Origin: Clostridia bacterium
Lineage (GTDB): Bacteria > Bacillota > Clostridia > Oscillospirales > CAG-382
Direction: 5' to 3'
DNA length: 64,000 nucleotides
Assembly (NCBI GenBank): GCA_017429165.1
Contig: JAFRPL010000009.1
Span: forward strand, 1-64,000
A model generated the notes under the pieces. The model did no database searches, was not told the DNA's origin, and saw only the letters and a list, made by a program, of their open reading frames with translations. The translations under genes were made by a program, and so were the position numbers. Of the stretch, positions 41,406 through 50,304 are shown in pieces (the first letter of the stretch is position 1; every line of letters starts with the position of its first letter).

Positions 41406-42551
41406 CTATTTCCCTTTGATCCTGAACGCCAGCGCGCCTTTGAGCGCCGCGACGAGCAGATCGCATTCTTCTTTTGTGTTGTATGGCGATATCCCTATGC
41501 GCAGCGCGGAACGTTCGTATTCGGCGCCGTAGCCCATCGACGCGAGCGCGGCGTTCGTCTTAGCTTTGGAAGAACACGCCGACGACGAAGACACGCACAC
41601 TCCGACGGAATTGAGATAATTGAGCGCCACTTCGCTTTTTACGTTGACGAGCGCGAAATTGAACAGCGAATCTATATGCCGCGGCGGTTCGGTTATGACG
41701 ACGTTTTCGCCGAGCTGTTCGCGCAGCGAATTTATTATGTATTCCCTTAATCCGGCGACTTTCGCGCGTTCGGCTGCGCCGTAATGCGCGACCGCCTCGG
41801 CCATCGCGCAGATGCCGGCTATGTTTTCGGTGCCGGCGCGCACGCCGTTTTCCTGCTCGCCGCCGGTCATAAGCGCCGGTATCGCGATCCCTTTGCGCAC
41901 GAACAGCGCGCCCGTTCCTTTTACGCCGCCTATCTTGTGCGCCGATACCGAAGCCGCATCGCAGAAACGCGCGGCGTCGGAAGCGGATTCCTCGGGCAGT
42001 TTGAGGAACGACTGCACGCAGTCGGAATGGAGCAGCGCTCCGGTCCCGGACGACTCCATGATCTCGCGCACTTTTTTGAGATCGGTGACCGCGCCGTTCT
42101 GATTGTTCGCCTGCATAAGAGTTACCAGGCATACCTTTTTGCTTTTGAGCACGCTTTCGAGTTCGTCCGGATCGGGCACGCCGCCGGGGGATGCGACAAA
42201 CACGGTCTCGTATCCTTCGCGTTCGAGCGAAAGCGCAGTCGCGACGACCGAAGGATGCTCGGCGCGGGTGGTGACGATAACGTTCCCCGCGCGGCGGTTT
42301 TTATGCGCCAGGCCGCGCACCGCGGTGTTGTTCGATTCGGTCCCGCCGGATGTGAATACGAGCTCGCCGCTTTGGCAGCGGAACGCGGCGGCTGCTTTTG
42401 CGCGCGCGTTTTCGATGATCCTGCGGGCATGAAGTCCCGCCGAATGCAGCGACGACGGATTGGCGTATATCTTTGCTGTTTCGGCAAATACCCCGAGCGC
42501 CTGAGCGCAGGGGATCGCAGAAGCGGAATTGTCAAAATAGATAGTATTCAT
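41406..42551 (-). CDS. Cysteine desulfurase (NifS/IscS class)
   Basis: 381 residues, PLP-dependent. Cofactor Lys is in SAHKIGGVKGTG at about 203-214. HSDCVQSF is the substrate/cofactor contact. The mobile catalytic Cys is in VSSSSACSSKAK at about 325. It takes sulfur from cysteine for thiI-dependent s4U and perhaps thiamine; the thiI neighbour (one-base gap) supports this. Confidence 0.94.
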   Translation of the reverse strand: MNTIYFDNSASAIPCAQALGVFAETAKIYANPSSLHSAGLHARRIIENARAKAAAAFRCQSGELVFTSGGTESNNTAVRGLAHKNRRAGNVIVTTRAEHPSVVATALSLEREGYETVFVASPGGVPDPDELESVLKSKKVCLVTLMQANNQNGAVTDLKKVREIMESSGTGALLHSDCVQSFLKLPEESASDAARFCDAASVSAHKIGGVKGTGALFVRKGIAIPALMTGGEQENGVRAGTENIAGICAMAEAVAHYGAAERAKVAGLREYIINSLREQLGENVVITEPPRHIDSLFNFALVNVKSEVALNYLNSVGVCVSSSSACSSKAKTNAALASMGYGAEYERSALRIGISPYNTKEECDLLVAALKGALAFRIKGK

Positions 42552-42681
42552 AAATAATTACTCATTCCTGTTTGCATACACCATCAATATACCACATTTA
42601 ATTTGAAAATGCAATAGTTTTGTATATTTTTTTTATAAAAATGCATAAAGAATCTGCACGAAAAAGAGGCTGCGATTGTAT

Positions 42682-42710
42682 TTGACAAAGCGGGTTTGTT
42701 GTGATATAAT
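42682..42710 (+). promoter_or_regulatory. Consensus promoter of BMP lipoprotein gene
   Basis: TTGACA (42682-42687), 17-base spacer, TATAAT (42705-42710): perfect SigA consensus 34 bases before the ATG. The intergenic stretch 42552-42681 before it is A+T-rich with no gene. Confidence 0.9.
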
Positions 42711-42743
42711 CAAAAAAAGATAATTCCATTAGGAGAAAAAGCA

Positions 42744-43829
42744 ATGAAAAAAGCGCTTTTATGTTTGCTTTTGCTCGCGGTCTGCTTTTCGGCGTGCTCT
42801 TGCTCGCTGTTCAGATCCGCCACATATACCGTCGCCGTGATAACCGGCCCCGCGGGCGTGACCGACCGTTCCGCCGCGCAGGGCGTATACCGCGGCGTAA
42901 ACGCATACTGTCAGGCGCACGGAGTTTCGTTCAAAGAATACGTCGCTTCGGATTATTCCGAGGAAAGTCTTTACGAGCAGGTCAAGGCCGCCGCCGGGAA
43001 CGGCGCCAAGCTTATGATCTTTGCGGGCGAGAACATGGGAGAATGCGCGAACGAAGCGGCGCATTCGTACCGCAGCACCGACATCCTGACTGTGGACTGC
43101 GAGACCGAAAACAAGACTTCGCATACCTATTCAATAAAATTTGCCATAGAACAGGCGGCTTTCATGGCCGGCTACGCCGCCGCCGGCGAAGGCTATACAA
43201 AGATAGGCTTTTTGGGCGGAAAACGCACATCCGACAGCGAAACGTATCTGAACGCGTTCGTACGCGGCGTGGAATTCTACGCGTTCGAGCATCCGAGCGA
43301 TCCGCGCACGCTGCGCATCTGGTTCAGCGACCGGGATTCGCCGAGCAAGGAGCTTGAAGACGTTGCGATAAGCTGGTTCAACGGCGGGATCGAGGTCATC
43401 TGCGTGTGCGGAGAAGGCATCTACCGTTCGATCAACTACGCCGCCAATATCAGCAAAAAGCCGCTCATCGGCTGCGGACTCACCCAGGCTGGGTTCAGCG
43501 AACGCTATATCACCACCGCGGCGAGCGAATACCAGCTGGCTGTGGAAAACACGCTCGCCGATTACTTTGAAAACGGCGGCTGGGACGAAAGCAAGGCGGG
43601 CAAGACCGTGACGCTGGACGTAAAGACCGATATGGTCGGGCTGCCGAACGACATCGGCTCGTACAGGTTCAAAAAGTTTTCCAAAGACGCGTACGAGACT
43701 TTATACGCCAGGATCAAATACGGCACGCTGGGATTCGACATAGGCACCGATTTCCCCGCCAACACGGTATCGAACATCATAATCCAGGCCGACGGTTTCG
43801 CCGATCAGACCGAACCGCGTCCGCAATAA
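42744..43829 (+). CDS. BMP-family substrate-binding lipoprotein
   Basis: 361 residues. Lipoprotein signal peptide with lipobox FSAC at 15-18, then a periplasmic-binding fold of the Bmp/PnrA (Med) type: VAVITGPAGVTDRSAAQGVYRG, KLMIFAGENMGECANEAA, IGFLGGKRTSDSE, and VICVCGEGIYRS. Relatives bind purine nucleosides for ABC uptake. The AGGAG site lies before the ATG. It is monocistronic, with no ATPase or permease gene beside it in this window. Confidence 0.88.
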   Translation: MKKALLCLLLLAVCFSACSCSLFRSATYTVAVITGPAGVTDRSAAQGVYRGVNAYCQAHGVSFKEYVASDYSEESLYEQVKAAAGNGAKLMIFAGENMGECANEAAHSYRSTDILTVDCETENKTSHTYSIKFAIEQAAFMAGYAAAGEGYTKIGFLGGKRTSDSETYLNAFVRGVEFYAFEHPSDPRTLRIWFSDRDSPSKELEDVAISWFNGGIEVICVCGEGIYRSINYAANISKKPLIGCGLTQAGFSERYITTAASEYQLAVENTLADYFENGGWDESKAGKTVTLDVKTDMVGLPNDIGSYRFKKFSKDAYETLYARIKYGTLGFDIGTDFPANTVSNIIIQADGFADQTEPRPQ

Positions 43830-43850
43830 TAAGATCCAAAAACAGCAAAC

Positions 43851-43888
43851 CCCCGAAAGGCGTTCAGGCGCTTTTCGGGGCGTTTTTT
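43851..43888 (+). terminator. Terminator after BMP lipoprotein gene
   Basis: CCCCGAAAGGCG pairs with CGCTTTTCGGGG (43851-43880, one bulge), then CGTTTTTT. Confidence 0.85.
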
Positions 43889-43905
43889 CGTTATTTATAC
43901 GATAT

Positions 43906-44547
43906 TCAGTCTGGCTGTTTGATCTTTGAAGGCGTCACCGGCTGCTTGAAACGGAAGCCCAGCACCGTGTCTTCGCCGTTTTCGAGCGAGATGCGGCAGA
44001 GCTTGTCGCTTTCGCTGTATTCGATCTTAAGCCCGGTCAGGTATTCTTCGGCGAGTATGACGGGAAAATAGAACTTGCCCGAAATGTTGAGCACCGGCTG
44101 CGAAAGCCGCGCTCTGGTGCCGTTGATCATCACTACCGACGAACCGGAATAGCATTCCATATAGTCGCCGCTCCCGGGGATGATGACCGTGAGTTTTTCT
44201 TTATCGCCCGCGAAAGAAAAGCCGCAGAGCTTGTCGAGGTCTTCGGCGGAGATATACAGTCCGTAGCCGAAATTCGATTCCTTTGCCGAAGCGGAGGTGA
44301 CGACCGTTTCGCGGTTGGAGGAGTTATACTTTACCGTGTTGACGCCGAAAAGCACCTTTGAACGCACCGAATTGAAAGAAATTAGCACTCCGGCTGTGAT
44401 AACGAGACTAACCGCGATATAAAAGGTCAAGAATAGCGAAAGGATCACGAGCGTCACCGTGCGGCGCTTGCGCTTTGCCGCCGCGATCTGCTCGGCGCGG
44501 GCTTTTGATATTGCGGGTCTTTTTACCGGGCGGCGTTCCTGCGGCAC
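43906..44547 (-). CDS. Membrane-anchored protein with stalk-like (copper amine oxidase N-like) domain
   Basis: 213 residues. Basic cytosolic head (about 1-30), a membrane helix at about 31-55 (TVTLVILSLFLTFYIAVSLV), then an extracellular part. The end (SSVVMINGTRARLSQPVLNI, YFPVILAEEYLTGLKIEY, CRISLENG) resembles the copper amine oxidase N-terminal-like domain found on clostridial surface proteins. GTG 44547 is chosen as start: AAAGGAGG is eight bases upstream, better than the ATG further back. Function unknown. Confidence 0.7.
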   Translation of the reverse strand: MPQERRPVKRPAISKARAEQIAAAKRKRRTVTLVILSLFLTFYIAVSLVITAGVLISFNSVRSKVLFGVNTVKYNSSNRETVVTSASAKESNFGYGLYISAEDLDKLCGFSFAGDKEKLTVIIPGSGDYMECYSGSSVVMINGTRARLSQPVLNISGKFYFPVILAEEYLTGLKIEYSESDKLCRISLENGEDTVLGFRFKQPVTPSKIKQPD

Positions 44548-44651
44548 GGCGCTCACCTCCTTTGCTTTGGTAATTATCATTATAGCAAATCGATTCGGAT
44601 AAAGCAATGCTTTTTTAACCGATTATGACTTTTTTTCATAATATATGAAAG

Positions 44652-44672
44652 ACGGGACCCGGACGGTCCCGT
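44652..44672 (+). promoter_or_regulatory. Hairpin in leader of Clp ATPase gene
   Basis: ACGGGACC (44652-44659) pairs with GGTCCCGT (44665-44672), 16 bases before the ATG at 44688. It lacks a T-run. No CIRCE or CtsR operator is seen. Confidence 0.4.
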
Positions 44673-44687
44673 ACCGGGAGTGCGTAT

Positions 44688-46814
44688 ATGACGAACAAAT
44701 TCACTTATGACGCCAGACAGGTAATAGCCGACGCCGTCTTTGCGGCGCGGGAGTGCGGACACACCTACGTGGGCAGCGAGCATCTGCTGCTCGCCATCGC
44801 GCGGTCCGCTCCGCCGTGCTTTGAAGGCACCGGTCTGACATACGGCCGCATAAAAAGGCAGATAATCTGCATAGAAGGCGTCGGCGCGGGTTCGGGCGGC
44901 GAGGATCTGACGCCCAAGTGCCGCAAGATACTCATGCTTGCCGGAAGGATATCCGCCGCTCAGGGCGCCGGGAGCATAACCGTGGCGCATATCCTGCAGG
45001 CGTTACTGGGAGAAGAATGCGTCGCCAAACGGATAATCGAGACCGGCGGAGCGTCGGTGCCCGAAATAATGGCTTCGCTCAACCGCGAAAAGACGCCTGA
45101 CGCCGCCGGCGCCGCCGCCGCGGAGGAAAAGCGGATCTGCCGCCCGACGCCGTATCTCGACCGCAACGGCAGGGATCTTACGCTCGCCGCCGAAGAAGGG
45201 GCGCTGGAAGATATTTCGTGCCGCGAAGCCGAAGAAGAGCGCGCGCTGCGCATCCTTATGCGCAAGACGAAAAACAACCCATGCCTAATAGGCGACGCGG
45301 GCGTGGGCAAGACCGCCATAGCGGAATCGCTGGCGCTGAGGATATGCCGCGGCGAAGTACCGGAAAAGCTCAAGGGGATGCGCATAATAGCGGTGGACCT
45401 TCCGGGCGTTGTCGCCGGCACAAAATACCGCGGCGAATTTGAAGAAAAGCTTAAAAACATCATAAACGACGCAAAGGACAACAACGTGATACTGTTCGTG
45501 GACGAACTGCACACCATCGTCGGCGCCGGGTCGGCGGAAGGTTCGGTCGACGCTTCGAATATCCTTAAGCCGCCGCTCGCGCGCGGTGAAATCAGGATGA
45601 TAGGCGCCACGACTCCCGAAGAATACCGCCGTATAATCGCAAAAGACCCCGCGCTGGAACGCCGGTTCCAGCCGGTGAACGTAAAGGAGCCCACGCCCGC
45701 CGAATGCGAAAGAATGCTCGCTGAAAGTAAAAAATATTACGAAAAGCACCACGGCGTGCGTATAACGCCCGAAGCAGTGCGCGAAGCGGTACGCGCGGCG
45801 ACACGTTTTATAAGCGGCAGAAAGCTGCCCGACAAAGCGATAGATCTGCTGGACGAAGCTTCGAGCGAGGCGGTGATGAACGGCGTGCACGAAATCGGCA
45901 GGCGCGAGATCGATTCTGTCTGCGCCGCCGTCACCGGCATCCCGGCTGCCGTGATAGAAGGCGGTTCGGAAGAAAACGCGGAGTATATGATAAATGAAAT
46001 GGAACGGCGCGCCGTCTGCCGGAGCGAACAGATAAAAACGCTCGCTTCGCTCTACCGCAGATATCTGGCGCCCGGACGCGGGAAAGCGCCGGTATGCGCT
46101 GTCATTTCCGGCGAGGAAGGGAGCGGCAGGAGCTTTCTGGCGCGCACGTTCGCCGAATGCGCCGGGTTCCCGGACGTGATAACCGTAGACCTCGCCGAAT
46201 ACACCGAACCGTATTCGATCGCACGGCTCACGGGCGGCGCGCCCGGATATACGTCCTCCGGCGAAGAGCGTACGCTGGCGCGGAGGATAAAACGTTCGCC
46301 GTATTCGGCGGTGATTTTCGAATCATTTTCAAAATGCCATCCCGATATCGCGTGCGCTGTGCGGCGCATAGTGAAAGACGGCGTGCTGACCGACGGTGCG
46401 GGGTTCGACGTGAGCTTTTCGGGCGCGTTCGTTATGATAACCGACGTTCCGCGCGCCGCCTCGCAGAGCGGATTCGTTCCGACCCGTTCCGCGCCGCGCA
46501 CGGCGTTGGGGACTTCGACGGCGGTGATAAACGTCCCGTCGCCCGATGCCGGAACGCTTTGCGCCATGGCGCGGAAGACGCTGTTCGACGCCGTGACCGC
46601 CGTGTGCGCGCTCGCCGAAGCAGGCGAAGGACTGGAAGAGTTTTTGCGCGAAAAAACGGCGGATATGCGCACGGTGACCGAATGCGCCCGCTTCGCCGAA
46701 GACGCCGCGGCGGAAGTAATGTGCGAGTTAGGTGAGGAAGATATGTCACATCCGCTGCTGATAGACGCAAAAGACGGCAAAATATGTGTGAAAGTGACCG
46801 AAAAAAGGTCTTGA
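44688..46814 (+). CDS. Clp/Hsp100 ATPase with degenerate second ATPase module
   Basis: 708 residues. Clp N-domain repeats at 1-130 (YVGSEHLLLAIAR). The first AAA+ module is intact: Walker A GDAGVGKT 202-209, Walker B ILFVDE 268-273, DPALERRF. No ClpC/ClpB-type middle domain is inserted. The second module is recognisable, but Walker A is GEEGSGRS (475-482, Lys to Arg) and Walker B is VIFES where VLLDE is usual. No ClpP-binding (I/L/V)GF loop is obvious. It may remodel proteins using only the first ring, or be a decaying paralogue. Confidence 0.88.
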   Translation: MTNKFTYDARQVIADAVFAARECGHTYVGSEHLLLAIARSAPPCFEGTGLTYGRIKRQIICIEGVGAGSGGEDLTPKCRKILMLAGRISAAQGAGSITVAHILQALLGEECVAKRIIETGGASVPEIMASLNREKTPDAAGAAAAEEKRICRPTPYLDRNGRDLTLAAEEGALEDISCREAEEERALRILMRKTKNNPCLIGDAGVGKTAIAESLALRICRGEVPEKLKGMRIIAVDLPGVVAGTKYRGEFEEKLKNIINDAKDNNVILFVDELHTIVGAGSAEGSVDASNILKPPLARGEIRMIGATTPEEYRRIIAKDPALERRFQPVNVKEPTPAECERMLAESKKYYEKHHGVRITPEAVREAVRAATRFISGRKLPDKAIDLLDEASSEAVMNGVHEIGRREIDSVCAAVTGIPAAVIEGGSEENAEYMINEMERRAVCRSEQIKTLASLYRRYLAPGRGKAPVCAVISGEEGSGRSFLARTFAECAGFPDVITVDLAEYTEPYSIARLTGGAPGYTSSGEERTLARRIKRSPYSAVIFESFSKCHPDIACAVRRIVKDGVLTDGAGFDVSFSGAFVMITDVPRAASQSGFVPTRSAPRTALGTSTAVINVPSPDAGTLCAMARKTLFDAVTAVCALAEAGEGLEEFLREKTADMRTVTECARFAEDAAAEVMCELGEEDMSHPLLIDAKDGKICVKVTEKRS

Positions 46815-46839
46815 CAAACGCGCGCGGAATATGTATAAT
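46811..46839 (+). promoter_or_regulatory. Promoter of ylxM-ffh operon
   Basis: TTGACA (46811-46816) overlaps the clp stop codon; 17-base spacer, TATAAT (46834-46839). Perfect consensus. Confidence 0.9.
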
Positions 46840-46841
46840 GT

Positions 46842-46874
46842 GCCTGTAAAGCAAAACGCTTTACAGGCATTTTT
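46842..46874 (+). terminator. Hairpin with T-run just downstream of the ylxM promoter
   Basis: GCCTGTAAAGC (46842-46852) pairs perfectly with GCTTTACAGGC (46858-46868), then ATTTTT. It ends the clp transcript. RNA started from the 46811-46839 promoter would begin inside the left arm and form a shorter stem. Confidence 0.8.
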
Positions 46875-46889
46875 ACGGAGGAGTGAACT

Positions 46890-47204
46890 ATGAACGAAAA
46901 ACGCAACGAGATAGCCGTGCTTTTCGATCACTATTCTTCCCTGCTTTCGCCGCGCCAGCGCGACGTGCTCGACCTTTATTACAACGACGACCTTTCGCTT
47001 TCGGAGATCGCTGAGGATCTTGGCATCACCCGCCAGGGCGTGCGCAACGCGGTAGTCACCGGCGAAAAGCTGCTCTTTAAGCTGGAAAATTCGCTGGGCG
47101 TCGCCGAGCGCGAGCGTTCGGTGCGCGCCTGCGCCGAGAAGATAATTGCGCTTTCTTCTTCGGACGAAGTAAAGAACGAAGCGCAGAAGCTTTTGAATTT
47201 ATAA
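46890..47204 (+). CDS. ylxM: YlxM/P13-like helix-turn-helix protein
   Basis: 104 residues of sigma-70-region-4-like fold (LLSPRQRDVLDLYYNDDLSLSEIAEDLGITRQGVRNAV). YlxM is normally next to ffh and is thought to associate with the signal recognition particle. Strong GGAGG site; nine bases before ffh. Confidence 0.9.
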   Translation: MNEKRNEIAVLFDHYSSLLSPRQRDVLDLYYNDDLSLSEIAEDLGITRQGVRNAVVTGEKLLFKLENSLGVAERERSVRACAEKIIALSSSDEVKNEAQKLLNL

Positions 47205-47213
47205 GGAGTACCG

Positions 47214-48533
47214 ATGTTTCAGAGCTTAGTGGAAAAAATGTCCGCCGCGCTGAAAAAGTTCAGGAACAAGGGCAAGCTCACCGAAGCCGACGTCAAGGCC
47301 GGCATGCGCGATATAAAGCTCGCCCTGCTCGAAGCGGACGTCAACTTTAAAGTGGTAAAGGATTTCGTCGCCAAAGTGTCGGAACGCGCCGTGGGCGACG
47401 AAGTGCTCGAAAGTCTGCTCCCCGCGCAGCAGATAGTAAAAATAGTAAACGAAGAACTCATTTCCCTTATGGGCGGCAGCGTCGCCAAGCTCGAGACGGC
47501 TTCGCGCGCGCCGACTGTCATACTGATGTGCGGGCTCCAGGGCTCGGGCAAAACGACACATTCGGCGAAGCTCGCGCTGCGGCTCAAAAAGCAAGGCAAG
47601 AACCCTCTGCTCGTCGCCTGCGACGTCTACCGTCCCGCCGCCATCAGGCAGCTGCAGATCGTAGGCGAACAGGCCGGCTGCACCGTGTTCGAAAAAGGCA
47701 CGCAGGATCCGGTAAAGACCGCCGAGGAGGCGCTCGTCCACGCAAGGAAATACGGCTTCGACCCCGTCATTATAGACACCGCCGGCCGCTTGCACATAGA
47801 CGAAGCTCTTATGGAAGAGCTTAAAAAGATAAAAGAGAAAGTATCGCCCACCGAGATACTGCTCGTGGTCGACGCCATGACCGGTCAGGACGCGGTGAAC
47901 GTCGCGAAATCGTTCAACGACCTGCTGGACATCACCGGCGTCATACTCACCAAGATGGACGGCGACACCAAGGGCGGCGCCGCACTTTCGGTCAAATACG
48001 TCACGGGCAAGCCCATCAAATTCGTGGGCACCGGCGAAAAGCTCGATTGTCTCGATCCGTTCTACCCCGACCGTATGGCGAGCCGCATACTCGATATGGG
48101 CGACACGCTGGCGCTCATTGAAAAAGCCGAGCAGGCGTACGACGAAAAGCAGGCCGCCGAGCTGGAGCGCAAAATGCGCGAGGGCTCGTTCACGCTGAAC
48201 GATTTTCTCGACCAGTTCAAACAGCTCAAGTCGATGGGCAGCATGGAATCGCTCATGTCCATGCTCCCGGGTATGAATTCCGGCAAGATGAAAGACGTGA
48301 AGATAGACGAAAAGGCGCTCGACCGCACAGAGGCGATAATCCTTTCCATGACCATGAAAGAACGCAGTCGCCCCGAGATACTGAATTCTTCGCGCAAACG
48401 CCGCATCGCCGCCGGCAGCGGCACCACGGTAGAAGACGTGAACCGCGTGCTGAAGCAGTACGAACAGACCAGACAACTGATGAAACAGATGAACGGCAAA
48501 AAGCGGTTCGGCAAGATGCGTTTTCCCTTTTGA
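47214..48533 (+). CDS. ffh: Signal recognition particle protein Ffh
   Basis: 439-residue SRP GTPase. N-domain 1-90, G1 motif GLQGSGKTTHSAKLA at about 105-119, DTAGRLH at about 188-194, TKMDGD at about 246, and a Met-rich M domain (SMGSMESLMSMLPGMNSGKM) that binds signal peptides and 4.5S RNA. It targets membrane proteins to the translocon. Confidence 0.97.
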   Translation: MFQSLVEKMSAALKKFRNKGKLTEADVKAGMRDIKLALLEADVNFKVVKDFVAKVSERAVGDEVLESLLPAQQIVKIVNEELISLMGGSVAKLETASRAPTVILMCGLQGSGKTTHSAKLALRLKKQGKNPLLVACDVYRPAAIRQLQIVGEQAGCTVFEKGTQDPVKTAEEALVHARKYGFDPVIIDTAGRLHIDEALMEELKKIKEKVSPTEILLVVDAMTGQDAVNVAKSFNDLLDITGVILTKMDGDTKGGAALSVKYVTGKPIKFVGTGEKLDCLDPFYPDRMASRILDMGDTLALIEKAEQAYDEKQAAELERKMREGSFTLNDFLDQFKQLKSMGSMESLMSMLPGMNSGKMKDVKIDEKALDRTEAIILSMTMKERSRPEILNSSRKRRIAAGSGTTVEDVNRVLKQYEQTRQLMKQMNGKKRFGKMRFPF

Positions 48534-48608
48534 TTGATTTTTACGGCATTGATCACCGCAGAAATAAAATAAAAAAACAAAACAAAAACACATTTGGAGG
48601 AACAAAAA

Positions 48609-48851
48609 ATGGCAGTTAAGATCAGATTAAGAAGAATGGGCGCTAAAAAGGCTCCTTTCTACAGAATAGTCGTGGCGGATTCCCGTTATCCCCGTGACGG
48701 CAGATTCATAGAAGAGATCGGCTATTACAACCCCATGACCAACCCCGCGGACATCAAACTCGACGCTGAAAAAGCCAAGCAGTGGATTTCCAACGGCGCA
48801 CAGCCCACCGATACCGTCAAAGCCATACTCAAGAACAACGGCGTTCTCTGA
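48609..48851 (+). CDS. rpsP: Ribosomal protein S16
   Basis: 80 residues, starting [26 protein letters not shown], a standard bS16 sequence. GGAGG at 48596-48600. Heads the rpsP-khpA-rimM-trmD cluster. Confidence 0.97.
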   Translation: MAVKIRLRRMGAKKAPFYRIVVADSRYPRDGRFIEEIGYYNPMTNPADIKLDAEKAKQWISNGAQPTDTVKAILKNNGVL

Positions 48852-48870
48852 TATCATCGGGTGACACAGC

Positions 48871-49098
48871 ATGAAACAGCTTCTTATCGACATAGTCACA
48901 CCGCTTGTCGATAGCCCCGACGAGATCGCGGTTATAGAAAAGCAAAGCGGCGATATGACGGTTTTAGAGCTGAGCGTCGCCAAAGGCGACACCGGCAAAG
49001 TGATCGGCCGCAACGGCAAGATCGCAAAATCAATACGCACGGTCATCCGCGCCGCCGCCGCCAAGGAAGGCAAGCGCGTGATCGTTGACATCAACTGA
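48871..49098 (+). CDS. khpA: KH-domain RNA-binding protein KhpA
   Basis: 75-residue single KH domain with the RNA-binding GRNG loop (KVIGRNGKIAKSIRTVIRAAA). It usually pairs with KhpB/EloR, affecting cell division and small RNA function in Gram-positives. Located in the standard slot between rpsP and rimM. Confidence 0.94.
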   Translation: MKQLLIDIVTPLVDSPDEIAVIEKQSGDMTVLELSVAKGDTGKVIGRNGKIAKSIRTVIRAAAAKEGKRVIVDIN

Positions 49099-49100
49099 GC

Positions 49101-49607
49101 ATGAAACGCTTTCTCGAAGCGGGCAGACTCAATTCGCCGCGCGGCATAAAAGGCGAGATCCGCTTTGCATGCTACTGCGATTCGCCCGAATTTCTTTCGG
49201 GCATAAAGCGCCTTTATCTCGACGCGGCAGGCAAAAACTTTCTTGAAGTGGCGCTGTACCGCCCCTCGGTGCCCTCGTTCATTTTCAAGGGCTACGAGGA
49301 CCGCGGGCTCGTTTCGGCGCTCAACGGCCGGACCGTGTGGTTCGACCGCGAGGATTTTCCGCTGGAAGACGGCGTATTCTATTACGACGACATCATAGGC
49401 GCGCCTGTGTTCGACGCCGAAAGCGGCGACCGTGTGGGCGAAGTAACCGGCGTTGAAGAAGGCGTCAGCTGCTTTTATTACCTTATAAAGGCGAACGGCA
49501 AATGCTGGCGCGTTCCGGCCGTGGACGAGTTCATAATGAGCGCCGACGTTGAAAAAGGAGTTACCGCGCGCCTTGCGGAAGGGCTTGAGACAAAAGATGA
49601 ATTTTGA
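49101..49607 (+). CDS. rimM: Ribosome maturation factor RimM
   Basis: 168 residues. N-terminal beta-barrel (EAGRLNSPRGIKGEIRFACY) and C-terminal PRC barrel (YYDDIIGAPVFDAESGDRVG, WRVPAVDEFI). It helps 30S assembly by binding S19. Overlaps trmD by 11 bases. Confidence 0.94.
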   Translation: MKRFLEAGRLNSPRGIKGEIRFACYCDSPEFLSGIKRLYLDAAGKNFLEVALYRPSVPSFIFKGYEDRGLVSALNGRTVWFDREDFPLEDGVFYYDDIIGAPVFDAESGDRVGEVTGVEEGVSCFYYLIKANGKCWRVPAVDEFIMSADVEKGVTARLAEGLETKDEF

Positions 49608-50304
49608 GATCCTGACTCTTTTCCCCGAAATGCTCGGCCCGTTTTTTGAGCTGAGCATAATAGGCAAAGCCGCCGAAAAAGGACTTGTTTCGGTTCACCT
49701 GACCGACATCCGCGACTACACGCTGGACAAGCACCGCAAAGTGGACGACGCTCCTTACGGAGGCGGCTACGGAATGGTGATGGCGTGCCAGCCCGCGGTC
49801 GATTGCATTAGGGCGGTAAAGTCGCGCCTTAGCGGTTCCGTGCGGACGGTGTATATGTCGCCGCAGGGCAAGGTGCTCACGCACGAAAAAGCAAAGGAAC
49901 TTTCGGGGTACGACAACCTCATAATCTTCTGCGGCCACTACGAGGGAGTGGACGAACGTGTTATAGAACTCGAGATAGACGAAGAGATATCCATAGGCGA
50001 CTACGTCCTGACCGGCGGAGAATTGCCCGCCGCAGTGCTTACCGACTGCGTCTGCCGCCTTATCGACGGCGTGCTCCCCTGCAGCGAATGCTACGAGGAT
50101 GAGAGCATAGCGAGCGGTATGCTGGAGTATCCTCAGTACACCAAGCCCCGGGTCTACGAAGGGCTGGAAGTGCCCGAGGTGCTTATAAGCGGCCACCACG
50201 CCAACATTGTAAAATGGAAGCGCGAGAAATCGCTTGAACGCACCGCCGCCAAGCGCCCGGATCTGCTTGCAAAGGTGGAAGAAAATGCAAAACGTGAGAA
50301 CTAA
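49597..50304 (+). CDS. trmD: tRNA (guanine37-N1)-methyltransferase TrmD
   Basis: 235-residue SPOUT enzyme. Signatures: EILTLFPEMLGPFFELSIIG, DDAPYGGGYGMVM, FCGHYEGVDERV, and the knot region ISIGDYVLTGGELPA that binds SAM. ATG at 49597 lies inside rimM. The usual next gene, rplS, is not here. Confidence 0.96.
   Translation: MNFEILTLFPEMLGPFFELSIIGKAAEKGLVSVHLTDIRDYTLDKHRKVDDAPYGGGYGMVMACQPAVDCIRAVKSRLSGSVRTVYMSPQGKVLTHEKAKELSGYDNLIIFCGHYEGVDERVIELEIDEEISIGDYVLTGGELPAAVLTDCVCRLIDGVLPCSECYEDESIASGMLEYPQYTKPRVYEGLEVPEVLISGHHANIVKWKREKSLERTAAKRPDLLAKVEENAKREN

Noticed and set aside
44620..44687. CIRCE or CtsR operator before the Clp ATPase gene
   Set aside because: Neither the TTAGCACTC/GAGTGCTAA pair nor the GGTCAAA direct repeat is present; only a plain hairpin is seen.
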